NCBI GenBank assembly: GCA_902461935.1 | Contig: CABPZP010000011.1 | Coordinates: forward strand, 1-51,155 | Direction: 5' to 3' | DNA from: Merdicola sp905200315 | Lineage (GTDB): Bacteria > Bacillota > Clostridia > TANB77 > CAG-508 | DNA length: 51,155 nt | Shown here: piece after piece, positions 17,854-29,698 of the stretch | How positions within the stretch are numbered: position 1 is the first letter of the stretch | Layout of the letters: the number at the start of each line of letters is the position of its first letter | Program-made: the position numbers and the translations under genes | Notes under the pieces: generated by a model | Told to the model about the DNA's origin: nothing | What the model saw: only the letters and a program-made list of their open reading frames with translations | Databases searched by the model: none

Positions 17854-18075
17854 ATGACAAATATATTTGTTTTGAAATACCGCGTAAGCGACCAAACGAG
17901 CAGATTTTCTGCGAGTGCGAGTTGGAGCAATCTTCATTTTATTAATTTATACCATAATTAATGTGAATATATAAATTAATTTTATAAAAAATTAATTGCA
18001 TACTAAATGGTCAACAGACCATTTTCAATTTCGAAGATTGCGACACCAAGGTATAAAAAACAATTTATTTGTCAT
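17854..18075. mobile_element. MITE-like element between spoVAD and spoVAE
   Basis: A 222-base segment without a gene starts ATGACAAATATATTTGTTTT and ends AACAATTTATTTGTCAT, imperfect terminal inverted repeats of about 28 bases reaching the ATACC/GGTAT steps. Inside are two GC-richer motifs and a short palindrome around AATGGTC-AACA-GACCATT. Its right 55 bases recur exactly at 1..55, so it is a repeated element. No transposase in the window obviously matches it. It splits the spoVA operon without breaking a gene. Confidence 0.7.
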
Positions 18076-18107
18076 TTGTTAATTAAAAATTTTAATGGAG
18101 GTCTGAA

Positions 18108-18494
18108 ATGGATTTTTTACAAAATTTAGATTGGATGCAAATTTTAAGAGCCTTTATTGTTGGAGGATTGATTTGTGTTGTAGGTCAAATTTTAATAGAT
18201 AAAACAAAACTTACACCTGCAAGAATTTTAGTTATTTTTGTAACTACTGGTGCAATTTTAGGTGGACTTGGTATTTATAAATATTTAGTAGATTTTGCAG
18301 GAGCTGGTGCAACTGTTCCTTTAACTGGATTTGGTTATAATTTATCTAAAGGTGCTATAGAAGCAGTAAAAGAAAATGGTATAATTGGTGCTTTTACCGG
18401 TGGAGTTAAAGCAAGTGCTGGCGGAATTGCAGCTGCAGTATTTTTCGGTTATATTGCATCTTTAATTTCAAAACCAAAAATGAAAAAGCAATAA
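18108..18494 (+). CDS. spoVAE: Stage V sporulation protein AE (SpoVAEb type)
   Basis: This 128-residue, four-helix membrane protein is the third part of the SpoVA dipicolinate channel. FIVGGLICVVGQILIDKTKLTPARILV and DFAGAGATVPLTGFGYNLSKG style segments match the family, and it is a homologue of SpoVAC. The start follows a GGAGGTCTG site right after the MITE. A shared bidirectional terminator lies between it and the convergent rplT. The gap of over 300 bases from spoVAD is filled by a decayed REP and the MITE; whether spoVAE still reads from the upstream promoter is open. Confidence 0.93.
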   Translation: MDFLQNLDWMQILRAFIVGGLICVVGQILIDKTKLTPARILVIFVTTGAILGGLGIYKYLVDFAGAGATVPLTGFGYNLSKGAIEAVKENGIIGAFTGGVKASAGGIAAAVFFGYIASLISKPKMKKQ

Positions 18495-18522
18495 AAAAAG
18501 ATTGCGACTGCAATCTTTTTTT
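18493..18522. terminator. Bidirectional terminator between spoVAE and rplT
   Basis: AAAAAAAGATTGC-GACT-GCAATCTTTTTTT has a hairpin with an A run on one side and a T run on the other, placed between two convergent genes. Confidence 0.9.
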
Positions 18523-18871
18523 ATGCTTTTTTAGCTACTTCAGCTATTTCTGTAAATGCTTTTGGATCTGTTACAGCTAATTCTGCTAACATTTTTCTGT
18601 TTATTGTTACATTAGCTTTTTTTAGTCCAGCTATTAATTTGCTATATGTTGTTCCATTCATTCTTGCTGCTGCATTTATTCTAGCTATCCATAATTTTCT
18701 AAAATCACTCTTTTTATCTTTTCTTCCTACATATGCATACATTCCAGATTTCATAACTGCTTGTTTAGCCATTCTGAATCTGTAATTTTTTGCTCCAAAA
18801 TAACCTTTTGCTTGTTTTAATACTTTTTTATGTTTTTTACGAGTAATTCTTGCTGTTTTAACTCTTGCCAT
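18521..18871 (-). CDS. rplT: Ribosomal protein L20
   Basis: The 116-residue basic protein begins ARVKTARITRKKHKKVLKQA, typical of L20, an early 23S rRNA-binding protein of the large subunit. It contains the conserved YAYVGRKDKKSDFRKLWI segment. In Firmicutes L20 represses its own operon by binding the infC leader, which fits the leader seen at 19696..19900. The start follows AAGGAGGG. Third gene of infC-rpmI-rplT. Confidence 0.98.
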   Translation of the reverse strand: MARVKTARITRKKHKKVLKQAKGYFGAKNYRFRMAKQAVMKSGMYAYVGRKDKKSDFRKLWIARINAAARMNGTTYSKLIAGLKKANVTINRKMLAELAVTDPKAFTEIAEVAKKA

Positions 18872-18908
18872 TTATATTCCCTCCTTAAATTTCTATATTT
18901 CTTAACTA

Positions 18909-19109
18909 TTAGTTACCATATGGTAATAATTTTTTAATTCCACCTTCGCATGTTTTATCTGCATAAGTGTTTACTTTTCTAGACATTTTTTGTCTAGCTG
19001 TTTTTGTAGCTAATCTATGTCTACCATTAGCTGTTGTTCTTTTTACTTTTCCTTTTGCTGTATATTTGTATCTTTTTGCTGCAGCCTTGTTTGTTTTCAT
19101 TTTTGGCAT
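18909..19109 (-). CDS. rpmI: Ribosomal protein L35
   Basis: The 66-residue, highly basic protein begins PKMKTNKAAAKRYKYTAKGK and ends with a KLLPYGN tail, typical of L35 of the large subunit. Its start follows AAGGGAGC. It sits between infC and rplT in the standard order. Confidence 0.98.
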   Translation of the reverse strand: MPKMKTNKAAAKRYKYTAKGKVKRTTANGRHRLATKTARQKMSRKVNTYADKTCEGGIKKLLPYGN

Positions 19110-19185
19110 AATAGTTTGCTCCCTTCTATATATAGTTTATTTTGGTATTTTATACCTTATAATTTATTATAAATTCTAAAAAAGT

Positions 19186-19695
19186 TTATGCTTTTTTAGA
19201 TAAAATTATAAACATGTTTCTACCTTCTAATAAAGGTTTCTTTTCAACTTGAGCTACATCTTCTAGTTCTTCTATGAATTTATTAAGAACTGCTTCACCA
19301 AGTTTTGAGTTATTTATTTCTCTACCTCTAAATCTAACTGTTATTTTAACTTTACTTCCATCTTCTAAAAATTTTCTTGCATTTTTAGATTTGAATCCAA
19401 AGTCGTGCTCTTCGATGTTTGGTGTAACTCTTATTTCTTTTAATTCAAATGTTTTTTGTTTTTTTCTTGCTTCTTTCTCTTTTTTTGCTTGTTCAAATTT
19501 GTATTTTCCATAGTTCATTATTTTACAAACTGGTGGTTTTCCATTTGGTGCAACAAGCACTAAATCTAATTTTTTTTCATCTGCAATTTCTTGAGCTTTT
19601 CTTAATTCCATTGTTCCAAGTTTTTGTCCTTGTTCATCAATTAAATTAACTTCTCTTGCTCTAATGTTTTGATTAATTGGTAAATCTTGTTTTAT
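19186..19695 (-). CDS. infC: Translation initiation factor IF-3 with an AUA start codon
   Basis: IF-3 binds the 30S subunit and rejects poor start codons. The 169-residue sequence has the N-domain signature INQNIRAREVNLIDEQG, the linker KPPVCKIMNYGKYKFEQ and the C-domain EIRVTPNIEEHDF. The strong GGAGGTG site is followed after six bases by ATA at 19695. The only ATG-like alternative upstream is a TTG that overlaps this site and is not usable. infC of other bacteria uses AUU as a self-regulating rare start; here the codon appears to be AUA. Confidence 0.93.
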   Translation of the reverse strand: MKQDLPINQNIRAREVNLIDEQGQKLGTMELRKAQEIADEKKLDLVLVAPNGKPPVCKIMNYGKYKFEQAKKEKEARKKQKTFELKEIRVTPNIEEHDFGFKSKNARKFLEDGSKVKITVRFRGREINNSKLGEAVLNKFIEELEDVAQVEKKPLLEGRNMFIILSKKA

Positions 19696-19900
19696 AAAAA
19701 ACACCTCCAAAATTCAAATAAATTATTTTTTAATTTATTTATTGAAATATCAATTTTCGCAAAAAAATTGATTAGCTAAATATAAGCTAATCCACAAAAC
19801 ACAAGACTTAAAGTCTTAAATATGTTTTACCCTTCTATTAAAATAGAAAAGGTGGAAGTGGATAACTTCTTCTTAAGCTTTTAGTATTTTACAATATTTA
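19696..19900 (-). promoter_or_regulatory. L20-type leader of the infC-rpmI-rplT operon with attenuator
   Basis: The stretch upstream of infC contains several helices: AAGAAGAAGTTATCCACTTC with a following CCTTTTCTATTTTAATAGAAGG pairing region, an AAGACTTTAAGTCTT palindrome, and a terminator hairpin. The terminator on the minus strand is GATTAGCT...AGCTAATC plus TTTTTTT (19762..19792). This is the expected layout of the Firmicutes L20 leader, where L20 binding favours termination. The call rests on position and hairpins, not on a covariance search. Confidence 0.7.
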
Positions 19901-20035
19901 TATTGAAATGTCAACCTTTTTTATATTTTTTGTCTAATATTTTTAAAAATATAATTGTATTATAAATACATATTATTTTTCTAAATTTTGGCAGACAGAG
20001 TTATACTTCCATATATCTAAAATAGAATCTTTCAT

Positions 20036-20090
20036 AAAAAAGCCAACCGTTGCAAAGTAACTATAAAAGAAACTTCACTTTAACGGTTGT
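20036..20090 (-). terminator. Terminator of the M23 giant gene
   Basis: On the minus strand CAACCGTT...AACGGTTG forms the outer stem, with an inner AAGT/ACTT extension, followed by GCTTTTTT. It lies right after the stop at 20100. Confidence 0.8.
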
Positions 20091-20099
20091 CTTTTATTT

Positions 20100-23000
20100 T
20101 TAAAATTTTATATAGTTTGTTGGGTCTACATCATTACCATATCCACTAGCATTTCTAATTTCAAAGTGTAAGTGATGTCCTGTTGAGTTTCCTGGATTAG
20201 GGTCAGATTCCGGATCTCCTCCCTCTAGTCCTATTACTTGTCCTTGTTTCACAGTCTCGCCTGCTTTTACGTTAATTTTTGATAAATGAGCATAGAAACT
20301 ATATATTGTTTCCCCATTAACAATGTGTTTAATTTCTACACAGTTACCAAATTCATTTTGCACTCCTGCAAAGGTTACTTCTCCACTTGCTACTGCTAGT
20401 ATTTCTGTATGATGTGTTCCACTTAAATCTATACCAGTATGTTTTTTTACCTCTCCTGTTGTTGGATGAATTCTTTCTCCATATTTAGACGTTACAGTAT
20501 ATTCGCAATTTAATGGCATTATAAAATCTTGCTTTTCTTCTATTGGTTGTATTTCTTCCTTATCTAAAGCTTTTACTTCATTATATTCTAAGCATGTAGT
20601 AGAAATATCTGCTTCACTTGTAGTTTTCCATTTAACAGTTTCATTTTTTCTTCCATAGTTTTTCTTTAAAATACTTCTATCTAATTCATCAACTTTGTTA
20701 TCTTCATTAAAATCAAACTTCATAAGATTTTGTTTATTTTCTTCATTAATAATTTCCCCATAATTATTATTAATTGCAACTAAATCATCTAGTTCAATTT
20801 CGCCCGTTTTTATAACATCTCCAGCTAATAAATGATATGTATCTAATTGTGTTTCTTCCCCAAGTTTTACTTCTATATCAGTTACTCTATATTCTAAGTA
20901 TCCTTCTTTCTTTACAACAATATCATATTTTTGTGTATCTTCAGTATCAAATGAGAATGTTCCATCTTCTTGTGTTTCTTGTTGTTCAATAACTTCTCTT
21001 GGATTATCCTTATCATTTTCACTTTTCGTGTCATTTGTTCTATATAATGTTACTGTTGATTTATATTTTCCTACTGAATTTTCAGTTGTTATTTTCCCTA
21101 ATATTGTTCCACCTGTTAATGGATCTTTTTCTACATCTATAATATATATTCTTAAAGTCTCATCTTCTGCTCTTACTTTAATTAAAATTTTTGTATCTTC
21201 TGTAATATTATAAGTTCCTGTACCACTTTCTATTGTTGCAGTTTCATCTTGAGTTTTGGCATCTATTTTTAATTTATTTTGTCTTTGTGTTAAATGTAAT
21301 TTATATTGTGTAATATTTGTATCAAAACTTGGTGATAGAGTTCCAACATTAGTTGTTATACTTTCTAAATAATTATTATTAGATTTTTCTTCTATAACCT
21401 TTATTTTATATGTTGTATGTGTTTCTCCATTATGACTTGTAACATCAATATCAAAGACATTTTCTCCTGAAGTTAAGTCTAAATCACTTGATTTTACTAC
21501 TGTTGCATATTCATCTGTAGGAACAGCTATAACATCTTCACTTTTTAAAGTTGTAGTACCTTTTGGAACATAAACTGTATATTCTAATGTATTGCTATCA
21601 AATTCGGGTTCCATTTTACAACCTGATACTGCAAGTTTAGATAATGTAGAGTTACTACTCTTTAATCTTATTATATTAATAATATATGTTTGTGTTGTAT
21701 ATCCATCTGGTGCTATTGTTTTTATCTCATATTTATTTAATTTTAATACCGATAATTCTATACTACTTGTTGGATATACTTTTGTGTCTTCATATAACGG
21801 TGTTGCTATGATTTCATTTTCTGTAAATACAAATTTGTCATTTGGAACAGTTAATGTATATTCATAAACATCACTATTAAATTCTTGCTCTAATGTATAT
21901 GATTTAATTTCTAAACTCTTAAGTCTTGCATCATCTGTTCTAATTCTATTTATATTTATTGTATAAGTTTTTATATCTCCGTTTTCTGCTGTAACTTTTA
22001 TTTTTCTTGTACTTTCTCCATCTGGAACTGTTTGTTCTTCATTACCTGTTACTGTTGCAAATCTATCTTCTGTTGCTACTTCAAAAGATAATAAAGAATC
22101 TGCATTTCCTAATGTTAAATTATATTCTAATGTTCCATATACAAAGCTTGGATCTAATGTACCAACACTTGGAATTAAATCTGTTAGATCATTTACTGTC
22201 GATTTTATTCTATTTATTAATATTTTATATGTTCGTACATCTCCATTTTCTGCTGTAACTTTTATTTCATAATTATTTTCTCCTGCTTTTACAGAAGCAT
22301 ATCCTAATCCTGAAACTGATGATAAACTATTTTCCGCTTCTCCAAGAAGTTGTACTTTGGTTGTTCCTACAGGTACTGTTACCTCATAGCTCATATTTTC
22401 CTTATTAAAAATTGGTAATAATTCTATTGTTTCTGAATTAGCTTTTACTACTAAATTTTTCAAATAATTATTACTATTTTTCTTTCTAATTATTGTAACA
22501 GTATATGTTCTTGTTATTCCAAGGCTTGATGTAACTTTGATTTCTATCTTATTTTCCCCAACTTCTAAGGTATAATCTCCATTACCTAACATTGTTGCAT
22601 TACTATCTTCTGGTTCTGCATCTATATTAATTTGAGTAATATCATTTTCAACTGTTAAAGTATAATTATTGTTTGTTTTTGTAAATGCAGGTGATAAAGC
22701 TCCTTTTGATGGTAATATATAGCTTAAATAGTTATTACTAGACATATTTCTATTTACTTGTATTGTATAAGTTTCTTTTTGTAATCCATCACTTGAAGTA
22801 ACTTCTATAATCACCTCATTATTTTCTACTACAAAATCCTTATTTCCTGTTACTGTATATGTTGCATTTGGATCTAAAGTTTCTATTATCATATCTAAGC
22901 TTGTTATTTCATTATCAACATTTACTGTATATGAATTTGTATTTTCATTAAATTTTGGTACAATTTCATAATTTTCCACTTCTAATTTTGACAATTTTGC

Positions 23001-26000
23001 ACTTATTGGTGCTTTTCTTATAACATTAACAGTATAAATATTTTTATTTCCATTTGGAGCCGTTACTATTAATTCTATTGTATTTGTTCCAACTACTAAA
23101 TTATAGTTTCCGTTTCCAGTTATTGTTGCATTACTATCTTCTGTATATCCTAACAAATTAATACTTTCTACATCATAATCTACATATACCTTATAACTAT
23201 TTACTAATTTATCAAAGCTTGGTTCTAATGTTCCTTCAGATATATTTAAATCTGATAAATATGCATTTTCTGATAATCCTTTATTTATAACTATTGTATA
23301 TGTTTTAACTTTTCCTGACTCTGAAATTACATTTACTTCAAATGTATTTTTTCCTTCTTCTAATTTAACAATACCTATACCATTTACTGTTGCATTCTCA
23401 TCATCTGCAATTGCATCTATATAAACAGTTTCAATATTATTTGGAACATTTACATTATATAAAAGTGTGCTTTTGTTAAATTCTGGACTTAAGTCATATC
23501 CATTAACAGATAAAAATGCTAGGTTATCATTATCTGATCCAGTTTTTGTAACTTTTAGTGAATAATTCTTTGTAGTTACACCATCTGGTGCTGTTACTTT
23601 TATTATAACCAGGTTTGTTCCTCTTTCTAAGTTTTTATTACCAATTATCTCATATGTTGCATCTTCTTGTTCTGTTGTCGCATTTATTTCTAGTTCACTT
23701 AGTTTTGTTTCAACAGTATATAATGTTGTTTCTTTATTAAATACAGGTAAAATGCTATGATTTTGTATAACTAAACTTGATAAATTTGTATTTGTTGATT
23801 TTGCTCTATTTACTTTTATTTGATAAACCTTTTCATCTCCTGAAATAGATGTAACTTTTACAGTTATAACATTTAATCCAACATTTAATTCATGTTCTCC
23901 TGTTCCTTTTATTATTGCTGTATTATCTAAGGCTTTGGCCTCAACATTAATTTTATCTTCTTCATAAGGTAAATTAACCTCATAAACTAATGTATTTGCT
24001 TCAAAATTTGGTGATAAAGTTCCTTTATCTACTGTTAGTTCTACTAAATCACAGCGTTGATTTAAATCCGGTTGTCTATAAATTATTATTGTATAATCTT
24101 TTTTAGTTAATCCATCTGATGCTGTAACCTCTATAGTAACTTTATTTTCCCCATAAACAAAATCACTATTTCCAATTACTTTATATGTTGCATCTTTATC
24201 TTCTGTTTCTATTTCTAGACTTAGGCTTTCTACATTATTTTGTACTTTCATATGATATTCAGTAGTTGTTTTTTCAAAATTCTCGTACAGTTCTCCCTCT
24301 TTTGCAAATACTTTTTTTAAATATGCATTATCAGATTTTGCTCTATTTACTATTATTTCATATTCTTTGTTTGTACCATCTTCTGCTGTTGCAACAATAG
24401 TAATAATATTTTTTCCTATTTCTAAACTATATTTTCCATTTCCAACTACCTTTGTTGTTGTCTTTTCTGGAATAGCAGTAATTGTAATTTCATCTATTTC
24501 ATTTCTTACATTTATTTCATAGGTACTAGCATCTACTTTATCAACAATTTGATTTTTATCATTATCTATTCTTAATAAATTTGTATTAGAGTTTTGTTTT
24601 CTTATAACATTTAATTCGTAAGTCCTTATATCCCCATTTTCCGCTTCTACTGTTAATGTTATATTATTTTCTCCCTGTTCTAGTGCATATACTCCTTCTC
24701 CTATTACAGTACTTGCTGAATCTTCCTTTTTAGCTGTTACTTTTATATTATCTACTTCATTTTCAACTTCTACAGTATATTTTAATGTTTCTTTATTAAA
24801 TGTAGGATTTAATTTTCCACTGCTTGTAATAATATTAGTTAAATAATTATTACTTGAAGCTTCTTTTATTACTTTAATTTTATAATCTCTTTGCTCTCCA
24901 TTTTCTGCTGTTACTCTTATTATTACATAATTTGTTCCTGTAAAGAAATTATTGTTTTGCAAAATTTTATATGTTGCAGATTTATCTTCTGTTTGTACAA
25001 CAAGCGGTAATGTTTTTGTATCTGATGGAACTGTTATTTCATATTCTGTAATTAATTTATCAAATTCAACATTAAAATTACCCATTGTTGTTATTAATTC
25101 TTTTAAATAATTATTACTTGATTGACTTCTATTAATATTAACATTGTATGTACCAATAGAACCATCTTCAGCTTCAACTTGTATTTTATATGTATTTGTC
25201 CCTGTTTTTAATGTTTTTTTACCAGTTCCTGAAACGCTTGATGTTGTTGCTTCTGCTTCAGCTTCTAATGTAACGCTTTCAACTTCATTTGGAACTGTAA
25301 CTGTATATGTATCTAATACTTTATTAAATGTTGGATTTTGAGCTAGTTCTTCATCTTCTTTTTTTACTTTTAAAGATGATAAAAATACATTTCCACTTTG
25401 TTTTCTATATGCATGTATAATATAAACTAATTGTTCACCATTTGGTGCATTTACAATTATATAAATATCGTTCAGTCCAACTTTTAAGTTCTTATTTCCT
25501 TCTATTACAGGAGTTATTTCTTTCATTTCTGGTATTGCAGTAATATCTAATGATGTTACCTCATTATCTACTTCTACAAAATACTCTAAAACATCTTGAT
25601 CAAATACCATGTCTGTTTCTACATTATCTATACTTAGGCTTTCTAACAAACAGTTTCCACTCATATCTCTTGTAATGTGATATGTATAAGTATCTACCGA
25701 ACTGCCATCTTCTGAAGTAACATTTATTTTTATTTCATTTTCCCCAGCTTTTAATTCTATTGTTCCATCCCCTGTTACAGTTTGATATTTATGTCCTTTT
25801 TCAACATTAAAGGTTAATTTCTTTATTCTACTTGGAACAGTCATAGAATATTCATGTACTTCTGGGTTGAATTCTTCTGGATTAAGGACTCCATAAATAG
25901 GATTTACATTTATAATTGATTCAATTAATCCGTCTATTGTAATATTAGTTGGCTTAGAATTATTAGATGCATCTCTTATAGCTTTTATTGTATATACTCT

Positions 26001-29000
26001 TTCTTCACCATTTTCTGCTGTTACTTTTAGATTTATAATATTTTCTCCTGCTGCAATATCATAAGTTCCATTTCCTTCTACTGTTGCTTTTATATCATCA
26101 ACAACACCGTAAATTGTAAGTTCTGTATCTTCTGGATTTAAAGTTACAGTATATTCTGTGTCATCATAACTAACTTCTGGAGTTATTGTTCCTTTATTTA
26201 TTTGTATTTCTTTTAATAAATTATTTTGTGATGGATCTTCAAGTAAAGTTATTCTTGCATATCCATCTGAATCATTACCTGTTACATAATTTCCTTGTGG
26301 ATTTTTCATTTGTACTAAATCTTGTCTTGTAGTGGTCCATTCATATCCTTCTCCATCTATCATAACAGTATCTTTAAATTTAAATTCTGAAGTATGTATA
26401 CAATCTTCTATTGAGTTTCCATTTTCATCTGTTGATTTACATCCTTCATGTCCTGATATATATGATGATCCTCCAGATCCTTCTGAAGCACGGCTAATAT
26501 TGTTTGTCATTCCTCCATAGTATCCTGAGCCACCGCCTCCAACACCATCACTATCTGCTTGTCCCCATGCATCTTTTCCTATTCCTAATGCATATCCAGA
26601 AGTTTGAGTTCCTGCTGGACTTTTTGGATAATATGATATACCTTCTAGTCCACCTCCTGCTCCTCCTTTATATGTATAAGAGGCTCCGCCTCCTGCTCCT
26701 GCTACCATTATTCTAGAGTATAAACTATTAGTATCATTCCATAATCCACTTGTTAACCTAAAGTCTGTGGCTCCGCCTCCACCACCGCTGGATTCATCAT
26801 CTGAATTATCCCATGTTCCAAGGCCTCCACCATTCCAGCCTCCTTGTGAATTTTGTCTTACAACAGCATCTGTTCCTTTTCCTCCTACATATACATAAAT
26901 AGTATCTCCCTCATTTAGTCTAACAGTACCTGCTGTATATCCTCCATTTCCAGGAATTCCTTTTAAACTTCCATTAATTCTTGATTTTCCTCCTCTTGCT
27001 CCCCAAGCTTCAAATTTATAAAACCCTGCTGCTGGTGCTACAAAGGTTTGATATTCTTCTCCTATATATGGGAAATCATACATTTGCTCTCCTAAGTTCT
27101 CTCCTTTTATTACCGTTATTGTATATACTGTATCTTCTATTCCTTCTCTAGAAACAGTTACTGTTACAGTGTTTTTTCCTTCTTTAATATAACCTGCACC
27201 TTTTACAACTACTTTCGCATTGTCATCATAAGGAATTGCTATAATATTAAGTGAAACTATTCCAGAGGTTACTTTATATTCATAATTATATTTTTCACTT
27301 TCAAAGAATTGTGAAAATTCTTGATTTTTTATATCTAAAAATTTCAATTTTGTATTTGGCTGTTTATTTAAAATTAAATTATATTCTGTTGTACTTGTTC
27401 CATCTTCCGATGTAACTTGTATTGTGTGTATTGTAGTAGAATTTTTGGTTTCTACTTCTCCGTCTCCTACAATAGTTTGTCCTGGAAATTTCTTTATAGC
27501 TTCTATAATTGTATTTTCTTCTACATTATATGGTAATTCTATTTCATATCTTAAAGTTTCTTCCTTATAATTTTCTATATCTTTTCCTGCTACCTTAATA
27601 TTTTTCAAATAACTATTTGAAGATGGTTTTCTATAAAAATATAGATTATATACAAATTCTATTCCTTCTGCTGTTTTTACTTTTATTTGTTTTTTAGTTT
27701 CTCCTGCTATTGTTTCTATTTGTTGTACTAATCCACCTTCTACTTCTACATTATCACTTGATGGTGTTATTTTAATAGTTGGATATGCTTGTTCTTTATC
27801 TAATTCAATATAATAATCATTTTCAGCAGGGTTAAATTTTCTGCACATTTTTCCAATATCAACATTTATATCTAATATTGGATATTCTTCAGCAGTCATA
27901 CTCAAAGGAGTAATAGTTGCTTTGCTGGTATCTGTAGCACCTGCTGTTAGTTCAGTATTAGTAAATACCTTTCCAGAGTAATGATATGAATCTTCTAAAC
28001 TAGTATATGTTTGAACTCTTGGAGTAATATCACTTTGAGAATTAATAGCAATACAACCTGCATGTCCAGATACATAACCTGAGCCACCAGCTCCACTAGA
28101 AGCACATGAGCTATTGCTCATGTATCCACCCCAGTAGCCACCTCCGGCCACCGCCTACTCCATCACTATCAGCTGTTCCGGAAGCATTTTGTCCTATTCC
28201 AAACGAATATCCAGTAGTTTGTGTTCCACTTTTTGCTTTTACTCCATTAGCTCCTGAAATTCCTCCTCCTGCTCCTCCTTTATATGTAAAAGAGGCTCCA
28301 CCGCCTCCACCAGCAACCATTATTCTAGATGCTAAACTTTCAGAATTATTCCAATTTCCACTTACTAAACGTATATCTGTTGCACCTCCGCCAGCTCCTG
28401 ATGTTTCATTATCAGAATGATCCCATGTTCCAAGTCCTCCACCATTCCAAGTTGCTTCTGAATCTTTACTTACAACTGCATCTGTTCCTTGTTGTCCAAT
28501 GTAAACATAATACTTTTCACCTTTTTTTAAAAGAATTTCACCTTTAGCATATCCTCCCTTTCCTGGTATTCCTCCTAATGAACCATTAATTCTAGATTTT
28601 CCTCCTCGTGCTCCCCAACATTCAAATTTATACGTACCTGTATATGGAACAGTAAATTCTTGATATCCTCCTGAATAACTATAATTGTTTTCTTCTAAAG
28701 CTTTTTCGCAAGTTATTGAATATACCATTGGTTCAGTAACATATGGATTTGTAACTGTTATTGTAATTACACTTCCTATGTTTATATTTTCATTACCTTT
28801 TATTGTTATTGTTGATTCTTTATCATATGCTATTGCATAAACCTTTAGTGATGTTATATTATCTAAAATGTCAACTGTGTATTCTGTTGTTTTATCTTGA
28901 AACTCTGGGCTTAATGCAAAAGAATTTATTTCTATATTTTTTAAATATGCACTGTGTGTTCTTGTTAAATTTAAAGTATATGTATTTTTATTGGTTTTAT

Positions 29001-29421
29001 CCTCAGATAATACATTAAAACTAATCGTTTTACTATTTTTTGTTAATACAACTTTTGTATCTCCTTTAACTGTTTGATTCTCATTTGCTTTTAAATACTC
29101 TATTGTCAATACATCTTCGATATTATACTCTAACATTAAATCATAATTTATTTTATTATCCTCAAATAGATATTCTTTGTTATTTATTTTTACTCCGCGT
29201 ATAAATGCCGTACTTGGATCTGTATTTTCTGTTTCAGAATTCTCATCATTAGTTTCTTCAAAATTTAATTTCACATAGCTTATAGCATTATTTATTTTTT
29301 CAGGCATAGAAATTCCCACTAGCTTAACTCCAGCTAACGTTAATGTAACTAATGCAATACATGCAAATATTAATAACACTTTTTTCTTTACAGTTTCTTT
29401 GTATTTACGACTTAGTTTCAA
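20100..29421 (-). CDS. Giant surface protein: cadherin-like repeats, two glycine-rich domains, dockerin-like segment and M23 peptidase, read through a +1 frameshift
   Basis: The bridged product has about 3,106 residues. It starts at TTG 29421 behind AAGGAGAG with a basic, hydrophobic signal anchor. Cadherin-like beta-sandwich repeats and a first glycine-rich domain (about 245-450) follow. A second such domain lies near 780-1070, then roughly 18-20 more cadherin-like repeats of 80-90 residues. Near the end come a carboxypeptidase-regulatory-like beta domain and a dockerin-like pair (FDFNEDNKVDELD). The last 140 residues are an M23 endopeptidase with HTGIDLSG and HLHFE zinc ligands. At 28146 an extra C makes zero-frame CGG and stops the frame after 11 odd residues. 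Skipping it gives GVGGG-G-GGYWGG, as in the second glycine-rich domain (GVGGGGSGYYGG). It probably binds and cuts peptidoglycan at the cell surface. Confidence 0.82.
28143..28146 (-). other. +1 frameshift site C-GGA in the M23 giant gene
   Basis: Minus strand: GGC GGT GGC C GGA GGT GGC TAC. The zero-frame codon is CGG; skipping the C gives GGA (Gly). The paralogous domain in the same protein has Gly at this position, so the residue identity is supported inside the gene itself. Confidence 0.88.
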
Positions 29422-29666
29422 AAGTATCTCTCCTTATAATTTTTAATAATATATATATAATTTTATATATTTTTTATATTTTTTTTCAAGTATACTTTTA
29501 ATACATTTATAAAAACTATATTAAATTTTTGCTACGGATATAGGTACCTTAATACTTATATATCTTTTTTATCTTTTTCTTTAAATTTTAATTACAATTT
29601 CTTTTAATATTCACGTTTTTTGTACGGAAACACTATTTTTACATCAATATTTGAATTTACTAGAAT
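29422..29666. other. AT-rich leader of the M23 giant gene
   Basis: Very AT-rich DNA with no convincing gene. It contains ATATATAT runs, a GGTACC palindrome near 29545 and an ACGTTTTTTGTAC segment near 29620. I see no clear promoter or riboswitch. Confidence 0.4.
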
Positions 29667-29688
29667 AAAAAAAACAACCAACGGTTGC
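29667..29688 (-). terminator. Terminator after the PepSY gene
   Basis: CAACC-GTT-GGTTG plus a run of eight T on the minus strand, 11 bases after the stop codon. The stem resembles that of the terminator at 20036..20090. Confidence 0.75.
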
Positions 29689-29698
29689 CTTTACATTT

